Below are positions 58,180-64,000 of a stretch of 64,000 nucleotides of DNA, piece after piece. This stretch comes from DASTFY01 sp963769115 (lineage in GTDB: Bacteria; Actinomycetota; Acidimicrobiia; Acidimicrobiales; Ilumatobacteraceae). The DNA lies in the NCBI GenBank assembly GCA_963769115.1, contig CAVYKN010000009.1:124001-188000 (forward strand). The letters are read 5' to 3'. Each line of letters opens with the position of its first letter. The stretch's first letter is position 1. A model generated the notes under the pieces. It made no database searches. It was given only the letters and a program-made list of their open reading frames with translations, and had not been told where the DNA came from. The translations under genes and the position numbers were made by a program.

Positions 58180-59639
58180 TCAGAGGCCGCAGCTCTCCAG
58201 ACCCGTGAACACGCCGCTGCGGAACGAGCCGATGCGGGCCAGGGCGGCCTCGGCCGACTCCTCGGCGTCCTCAGTGAACAGCAGGTAGGTCCGAACGGCT
58301 TCGTCGAGATCGCCGGGCGAGATGTTGAACTCCTGCTGGCGCGTCGGCCTGGGCACCACGTCCTCCACCCAGACACCGGTGAGGCAATCGCGCTGGAGCG
58401 CGGCCGGACCGCCCTCGGTGCCGAGGCCGAGACGACGCTGGACGGCCTCGGCCCAGCGGTCGGCGAACAGCACACCGACCGAGAAGTCGCCGATGGTCGT
58501 GTGGAGCCGCGCGTTGGCGCCGCCCAGCTCGTAGGCGACGAACTCGGGGCTCGGGCAGTAGACGACGCCCTGCTCGAAGTCCGACGTCGTCAGCCCTCGG
58601 CACCGGGGATACGGGCCACCTGTGGGGTAGCTCTGGACCGTCCCGCTCAACCCGCCGAAGGTCGTGCCGGACCGCCCCAGCAGCTCCCCCCAGAAGCGGT
58701 CGAGGTCGGCCGGGACCGAGCTGACCAGCGTCTCGAGCGGCATGTCGCCCTGGGTCTGCGCGTCGTCGAGGCTGTTGAAGGGCAGCTCGAGCACGACCGG
58801 CGGGGAGGCCGCGTACGCCTCGCAGGCCTCGCGCGCCGCCCTCCAGGCCGTCCTGGAAGCTGCCCAGGCGGTCGAAGGCGCTGCCGTGGGCGCCCTCGTC
58901 GTCGGCCGAGGTCCCCGGCGAGTCACGGAACTCGAGGATCCCCGAGATGGCGAGCCGCAGGTCCGGGTCGGTGAGCTGCAGACCGGCCGCGCCGCCGTCC
59001 CGCACCCGGTCCATCCACGACCCGGCGAAGCAGTCGGCCTGGAGCTCGGTGATCACGCCCGGGAGCGAAGAGCCGAGCCGGGCCTGGATGGCGTGACCCC
59101 ACTCGTGGGCCAGCACCATGGCGACCGTGTAGCGCCCGAAGTCGCTCGTCCAGCCGGGGGAAGAGGAGCTCGTCGTCGAAGGCGATGAAGTCCTCGTCGG
59201 GGCAGTAGAAGGCGTTGTCCTCGATCTCCGGGTAGCTCGTGCGGCGTTCGCCGCCGCAGCCCGGCACGCCTTCGGCCTCGGGCCACACCGGCCACACGCC
59301 CTGCTCCAGCGGCTCGTAGGTCGCGCCGCCGGCCATGGCGGGATACGTGGTGACCCAGAAGGAATCGAGGTCCAGGATGACCTGGGCGACGAACGCGTCG
59401 TAGGCCTGCTCGGCGCGGGCGCCGGCCACCTGCACGGCAGGGGCGTCGGTGATCGCCTTGGCCATCGGTGCGGGCGCGAGGGTCGACGGAGGAGTCGTGG
59501 TCGCGGTGGTGTCCGCGGTCCCCGTCGCCGCGGTCTCGGGCGTCGCCGCCGTCGGACCGACCGTGACGCGGTCGACCTGCGCCGAGCAGGCCACGACCAG
59601 GCCCGACACGACGAGCGCGACCGCGATCCGACGACGCAT
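58180..59639 (-). CDS. Lipoprotein with two neutral zinc-metallopeptidase-like domains, second one degenerate; frame-broken
   Basis: The product is about 485 residues. A signal peptide with lipobox (GLVVACSA) is followed by a Thr-rich linker. Domain 1 (about residues 70-230) has NAFYCPDEDFIAFDD, the zinc motif VLAHEWGHAIQARLG and the third ligand ELQADCFAGSW of the YpfJ-like neutral zinc metallopeptidases. Domain 2 (about 290-450) repeats the plan with GVVYCPSPEFVAYE, VLFADRWAEAVQRRLG and LQRDCLTGVW, but the HExxH is gone. It is probably an envelope protease with a pseudo-enzyme half. Frame changes near 59,160 and 58,850 each need one base removed. Confidence 0.72.
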
Positions 59640-59720
59640 CCCTTCAGGCTACGGCGCTCCCTCCTGCTTCGCCCGGGCCGCGGGGAACGGTGAGGTGCCG
59701 GCTGACGGGCCTCCGCGGGG

Positions 59721-60431
59721 TCAGGCCTGGGCGCGGGCGAGCGCGTCGCGGAGGTCGACGATCTCGCCCCGCTGGTTCTCGGCCATGCGCTCGGCCAGGG
59801 AGCGGACGTCCGGCCGGCTCCCCTGCTCGGCGGCGAACTCGGCCATGTGGATGCCGCCCTCGTGGTGGGCGGTCATCAGCTCGACGAAGAGGGCGTCGGC
59901 CTCGGGGCCCGTGGCCGCCTGCAGCTCGTCCATCTGGGCCTCCGTCGCCATGCCGGGCATTCGCTCCAACGGGACCGGCTGGTCCATCCAGGCCATGGCC
60001 TGCCCGGTCTCGTTGGCCGGGTCCGCTCCCATGTCGAGCAGCAGCCCGACCATGTAGCCGTTCTCGAACTGCTGCTCGGCCAGGATCGTCTTCGCGATCG
60101 AGCGCAGCACGGGGTCCTGCTCGCCGGCCGGCTTCTCCAGGTACGTGAAGGCCATGCTCACGGCCTGATCGTGGTGGGCCCGCATGTCCTGCAGGAACCC
60201 GACGTCGACCGTGGACCCCGAGCTCCGCGCGTTGTCGCCGCCGAAGAACGCGTAGCCGGCAGCCAGCCCGAGGAAGAGCACCGCGGCGCCGAGCGCGAGG
60301 AGCCGCCACGGGCTGTGCCACCACGGGGCGGCGGGAGCCCCGGTCTCGTCGGCGCTGACCTGTTCGGTGGTGCCGCCACCGGCGCCCGGCGAATCCTCCG
60401 CCGACTCCGGCGCCTCCGTCCCCACCCCCAT
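59721..60431 (-). CDS. Membrane-anchored DUF305 protein
   Basis: This 236-residue intact protein has a helix at residues about 44-62 (LLALGAAVLFLGLAAGYAFF) and an outside domain with two DUF305 motifs, FLQDMRAHHDQAVSMAF and ELMTAHHEGGIHMAEFAA. The paired His residues in each are suited to metal binding, and such proteins are linked to copper handling in some actinobacteria. The ATG is taken as start because it leaves a short cytoplasmic tail before the helix. It diverges from the SDR gene with 54 bases between. Confidence 0.8.
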   Translation of the reverse strand: MGVGTEAPESAEDSPGAGGGTTEQVSADETGAPAAPWWHSPWRLLALGAAVLFLGLAAGYAFFGGDNARSSGSTVDVGFLQDMRAHHDQAVSMAFTYLEKPAGEQDPVLRSIAKTILAEQQFENGYMVGLLLDMGADPANETGQAMAWMDQPVPLERMPGMATEAQMDELQAATGPEADALFVELMTAHHEGGIHMAEFAAEQGSRPDVRSLAERMAENQRGEIVDLRDALARAQA

Positions 60432-60485
60432 AGCGTGCCAGCGTCGGGGTCCGAACCCTCCTCGCGGCCTGTTAGGAATCGGGTC

Positions 60486-61223
60486 ATGGACATCGCAGGG
60501 AAGGTGGCCCTCGTGACCGGCGGGGGCACCGGGATCGGTCGGGCCAGCGCCGTGGCCCTGGCCGCCGAGGGAGCGAGCGTGATGGTGGCCGACCTCGACG
60601 ACATCGGCGGCACCGAGACGGTCCGACGCATCGAGGAGGACCTCGGTGGCGCAGCCGCGTTCGTGAAGGTCGACGTGGCGTTCCCGCACGACGTGCGGAC
60701 GATGTTCGCGGCGGCCGAGTCCACCTTCGGCGGGCTCGACATCGTCCACAACAACGCCGGCCTGATCAGTGGCGAGCCGATCTGGCCCGACTCCGAGCTG
60801 GAGCGGATCATGAAGGTCATCACGGTCAACCTCGGCGGTGTCGCCATGGGGACACAGGAGGGGATACGGGCGCTGCGCAAACGGGGAGGTGGTTGCATCG
60901 TCAACACCGCGTCCACGGCCGCGCTGCGGCCCATGCCGACGGACCCCGTGTACAGCGCTACGAAGGCGGGTGTCGTCCGCATCACCGAGTCCTGCGCGCC
61001 GCTGGCCGCCGAGGGCATCAGGGTCAACGCCGTGCTGCCCGGCGTCGTCGACACTGACATGACCAACCTCCACACCGGGGACGGCACCCGGCCCGCCGTG
61101 TGGTTGCAACCGATTCTCTCCGGGCTGACCATGCTGTCGCCCGAGGACATCGCGGCGGCCGTCGTGGAGCTGGTCCGTGACGACGATGCGGTCGCGGAAG
61201 CCCGGATCGTGACCAACACATGA
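60486..61223 (+). CDS. Short-chain dehydrogenase/reductase
   Basis: This 245-residue intact NAD(P)-dependent oxidoreductase has TGGGTGIG (11-18), NNAG (89-92), Ser143 in NTASTAA and Y156SATK160 as catalytic residues. The substrate is not indicated. The stop overlaps the ATG of the following glucosidase gene (ATGA), which suggests a two-gene transcript. The end VVELVRDDDAVAEARIVTNT is typical of the classical fold. Confidence 0.87.
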   Translation: MDIAGKVALVTGGGTGIGRASAVALAAEGASVMVADLDDIGGTETVRRIEEDLGGAAAFVKVDVAFPHDVRTMFAAAESTFGGLDIVHNNAGLISGEPIWPDSELERIMKVITVNLGGVAMGTQEGIRALRKRGGGCIVNTASTAALRPMPTDPVYSATKAGVVRITESCAPLAAEGIRVNAVLPGVVDTDMTNLHTGDGTRPAVWLQPILSGLTMLSPEDIAAAVVELVRDDDAVAEARIVTNT

Positions 61224-62813
61224 GCGGCCTGGCGGCGTCCGGCGCCCAGCCCTGGTGGGTGGACGGCGTCCTCTACCAGATCTACCCCCGCTCCTTCGCC
61301 GACGCGAACGGCGACGGCATCGGCGACCTCCGGGGCATCACCCGCCACCTCGACCACCTGGCCTGGCTGGGCGTCGACGGGCTCTGGCTCAGCCCGATCA
61401 CGCCCTCGCCCAACCGGGACTGGGGCTACGACGTCTCCGACTACTGCGGCATCGACCCCGACCTCGGCACCCTGGACGATCTCGACGAGCTGGTGGCCGA
61501 GGCCGACCGGCGGGGCCTGCACATCGTGATGGACCTCGTCCCGAACCACTCGAGCGACCAGCACCCGTGGTTCCAGGACGCCCGCAGCTCGCGCGACGCG
61601 GTCCACCGGGACTGGTACGTCTGGGCCGACGGCACGCCACCGGGCGATCCGAACGGGACCGTGCCCAACAACTGGCGCAGCGAGTTCCTCGACGCGCCGG
61701 CGTGGAGCTTCGACCCGACGACCGGGCAGTGGTGGCTCCACCACTTCGTGGCCGAGCAGCCGGACCTCAACTGGTGGAACGAGGACCTGCGGGACGAGTT
61801 CGACCGGATCCTGCGCTTCTGGTTCGACCGCGGCATCGCCGGCTTCCGCATCGACGTCTGCCACATGATCGTGAAGGACAAGCACCTGCGCGACAACCCG
61901 GAGGTCGACTTCTGGGTCGACCACGAGGCCGAGCGCTTCAACGCCGAGCGGCCCGAGCTCCACGACGTGCTGCGGCGCTGGCGCCGGCTGGCCGAGGAGT
62001 ACGACCCGCCCCGCCTGCTGCTGGGCGAGACCTATGTGGCCGGATCGGCCCGCCTGGCCCGCTTCTACGGCGAAGGCGACGAGCTCCAGCTGGCCTTCAA
62101 CTTCCCGTTCCTGCGCTCGCCGTTCCACGCCGAGCCGCTCCGGCAGTTCGTGGCCGACACCGAGGCCGCGCTCCCGGAGGGCGCGTGGCCGGTGTGGACC
62201 GGCTCCAACCACGACCACAGCCGGTTCCCCACCCGTTGGGCGCAGAACGACGACCGCCGGATCCGACTCGGGCTGCTCATGCTGCTGACCATCCGGGGCA
62301 CGCCGGTCCTCTACTACGGCGACGAGATCGGAATGCCCGACACGCCCATGATCCGCTCGCAGCTCCAGGACCCGGTGGGCATCCGCAACTGGCCGGCGCT
62401 GGAGGGCCGGGACCCCGAGCGGACGCCGATGCATTGGACGGGCGGGGAGGGCGCCGGCTTCACGACCGCGGGGACGACGCCGTGGCTGCCCATCGGCGAC
62501 AACGACGCCGTCAGCGTCGAGGTGCAGCGGGACGATCCCGACTCGGTGCTCTCGCTTCTGCCGGAGCCTGCTGGCGCTGCGGCGCGAGCACGAGGACCTG
62601 CGTCGCGGCACGTACGAGCCGCTGGAGTCACCCGACGGGGTCTGGGCCTTCCGCCGGGGCGCGGCGACCACCGTCGTCCTCAACTTCTCGAGCGTGCCCC
62701 AGCGGGTCGACATCGGCGGCGAGGTCCTGCTGTCGACCGCCGGCGACCGGACGCCGGGGACCGCCGACGGCCTCGACCTCCGTCCGTGGGAAGGCGTCAT
62801 CGTCTCCGGCTGA
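61220..62813 (+). CDS. GH13 alpha-glucosidase/oligo-1,6-glucosidase-like enzyme, one frame change
   Basis: The product is about 530 residues. The TIM-barrel start PWWVDGVLYQIYPRSFADANGDG is followed by MDLVPNHSS. The catalytic residues are D212 in GFRIDVCHM (nucleophile), E270 in LLLGETYV (acid/base) and D332 in SNHDHSR. The YYGDEIGMPD and NWPALEGRDPERTPMHW segments are typical of this group. A surplus base near 62,562 breaks the frame before SLLALRREHEDL. No signal peptide is visible, so it is an intracellular maltodextrin or trehalose-type glucosidase. The coupling to the SDR is by a four-base overlap. Confidence 0.85.
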
Positions 62814-62886
62814 CACCGGTCGACGGTCCGCCGCGGCGAGGTCCCGGCGGGCCCAGGCCGCGTTTGCTACGGTGCCGCGAACTCGC

Positions 62887-63668
62887 ATGGGGGATGGTGA
62901 GTCGTTGTCGGTTCTCGACGTGCGTGACGTGAGCGTCCGCTTCGGTGGCATCGTCGCCCTGGACGAGCTCTCGTTCTCCGTCGAGCGGGGCGAGATCTGC
63001 GGCCTGATCGGCCCGAACGGTGCCGGCAAGACGACGCTCTTCAACGTGGTGTCGCGCATCTACCAGCCGACCAGCGGGCGGCTGGAGTTCAAGGACAAGG
63101 AGATCCTGGACGTGCCCGCCCACGGCATCGCCCGGCTGGGGATCGCCCGGACGTTCCAGAACCTGGCCCTCTTCCCGCGGCTGACGGTGCTCGAGAACGT
63201 CATGGTCGGTGCCCACAGCAAGACCCGCGTCAACTTCGCCACCGCTCCCTTGCGCATCGGCGTCCGGCGGGAGGAGCGGCGACTGCAGCAGGACGCCATG
63301 GACATCCTGGCCTCCCTCGGCCTGACCGCGCTACGCCCTGCGCCCCGCCATGGGGCTGCCGTACGGCACGCTCAAGCGCATCGAGCTGGCCCGGGCGATG
63401 GCGGCCCGCCCCGAGCTGCTGCTGCTCGACGAGCCGGCCTCCGGCCTCACCCACGCCGAGGTCGACGAGCTCGGCAAGACCATCCAGCTGCTGCGCGACG
63501 AGCTACGAGCTCACCATCCTCCTCGTCGAGCACCACATGCAGCTCGTGATGGGCATCTCGGACAAGGTGGTCGTGCTCGACTTCGGCCGGAAGATCGCCG
63601 AAGGTCGCCCGGAGGACGTGCAGAACGACCCGCTGGTGATCGAGGCGTACCTCGGGAGCACCGCGTGA
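62887..63668 (+). CDS. livG: Branched-chain amino-acid-type ABC transporter ATPase (LivG-like), frame-broken
   Basis: The product is about 260 residues. It has Walker A GLIGPNGAGKTT, ARTFQNLALFPRLTV, YGTLKRIELARAMAARPELLLLDEPASGL (signature plus Walker B) and the LivG tail VVLDFGRKIAEGRPEDV. Surplus bases near 63,340 and 63,505 break the frame. The stop overlaps the GTG of LivF. The permeases and binding protein should lie outside the window. The LivG/LivF pair serves uptake of branched-chain amino acids, amides or other small organics. Confidence 0.85.
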
Positions 63669-64000
63669 CGGCGCTCCTGGAGATGCGCGACGTCCACGCC
63701 GCGTACGGGCCGGTGCAGGTCCTCCGCGGGCTCGACCTCCGCGTGGACGAGGGCGAGGTCGTGGTCCTGCTCGGCGCCAACGGTGCCGGGAAGACGACCA
63801 CGGTGCGCGCCATCTGCCAGATGGTCGGCACCAAGGGCGACATCCAGTTCGACGGAACCCAGCTCGTCGGGAAGCGGCCGGAGAAGATGGCGGCGCTCGG
63901 CATCGCCCACGTGCCGCAGGGACGGGGGACCTTCCCCGAGCTGACGGTGGAGGAGAACCTGGAGGTCGGGGCGTACGCCCGCAAGGAGCGGTCCAGCATC
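63665..64000 (+). CDS. livF: Branched-chain amino-acid-type ABC transporter ATPase (LivF-like), partial
   Basis: The GTG start overlaps the LivG stop (GTGA). The 112 visible residues contain LRGLDLRVDEGEVVVLLGANGAGKTTTVRAIC (Walker A) and GIAHVPQGRGTFPELTVEENL (Q-loop and helical region). The window ends before the signature motif. The pairing with LivG is the usual order. Confidence 0.85.
   Translation, partial: MTALLEMRDVHAAYGPVQVLRGLDLRVDEGEVVVLLGANGAGKTTTVRAICQMVGTKGDIQFDGTQLVGKRPEKMAALGIAHVPQGRGTFPELTVEENLEVGAYARKERSSI

Noticed and set aside
60158..62800. Minus-strand open frame of about 880 codons opposite the SDR and glucosidase genes
   Set aside because: The plus strand carries complete SDR and GH13 active sites. 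The antisense translation has no domain-like features.

Overview
The window is high-GC DNA from an actinobacterium. Supporting signs are a deazaflavin (F420)-type nitroreductase fragment, a mycothiol-dependent isomerase-family protein, a homodimeric AceE-type pyruvate dehydrogenase E1, many GTG and TTG starts, and stop/start overlaps of the ATGA/GTGA type. An acidimicrobial-like lineage would fit, but that is inference. I saw no rRNA, tRNA, CRISPR array, prophage or insertion sequence.

Layout. 0-13 kb holds general genes: a NarL-type two-component pair, a polytopic membrane protein, a phosphodiesterase-family enzyme, a MATE exporter, a metallo-beta-lactamase-fold hydrolase, a VapBC toxin-antitoxin pair, an acyl-CoA dehydrogenase, galE and small conserved genes. 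13-39.7 kb is a large cell-surface glycan region. Its first part (13.2-20 kb, minus strand) is six tightly coupled genes: UPF0104 membrane protein, alpha/alpha-barrel-like protein, methyltransferase, DUF354 protein, asparagine-synthase-like amidotransferase, methyltransferase. Next come a TylF-type methyltransferase, a hexapeptide acyltransferase, GT-C-like membrane proteins, a two-domain dehydrogenase, a GT2 glycosyltransferase and an FkbM methyltransferase. Then follow the Wzt/Wzm ABC exporter, a methyltransferase coupled to a 1110-residue protein with three glycosyltransferase domains, a GT4 enzyme and GDP-mannose 4,6-dehydratase. Together these could make, decorate and export a surface polysaccharide.

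39.7-43.9 kb holds aceE, RNase HI and an HhH-GPD protein. 43.9-53.8 kb is a plus-strand run in which a GT2 and a methyltransferase precede a HerA-like ATPase, SbcD (Mre11), SbcC (Rad50) and NurA, all overlapping by four bases. This is the archaeal-style end-resection set in a bacterium. It is followed by a sarcosine-oxidase-like flavoenzyme and another GT2. 54-60.5 kb encodes envelope or secreted proteins (L,D-transpeptidase, lipase-like lipoprotein, zinc-metallopeptidase-like lipoprotein with a duplicated decayed domain, DUF305 protein) and an exopolyphosphatase-family protein. The end holds an SDR, a GH13 glucosidase and the LivG/LivF pair of a branched-chain amino-acid-type ABC transporter, cut by the window edge.

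A key caveat: many genes (about 0.8-4.6, 9.7-10.3, 13-26.6, 37-42.5, 44-53 and 58-63.5 kb) are broken by frame changes. At nearly every site I could phase, the change is one surplus base. The somewhat A+T-richer block 26.7-36.7 kb is clean. I treat these as probable sequence errors and annotate each gene over its whole span, giving approximate shift positions.
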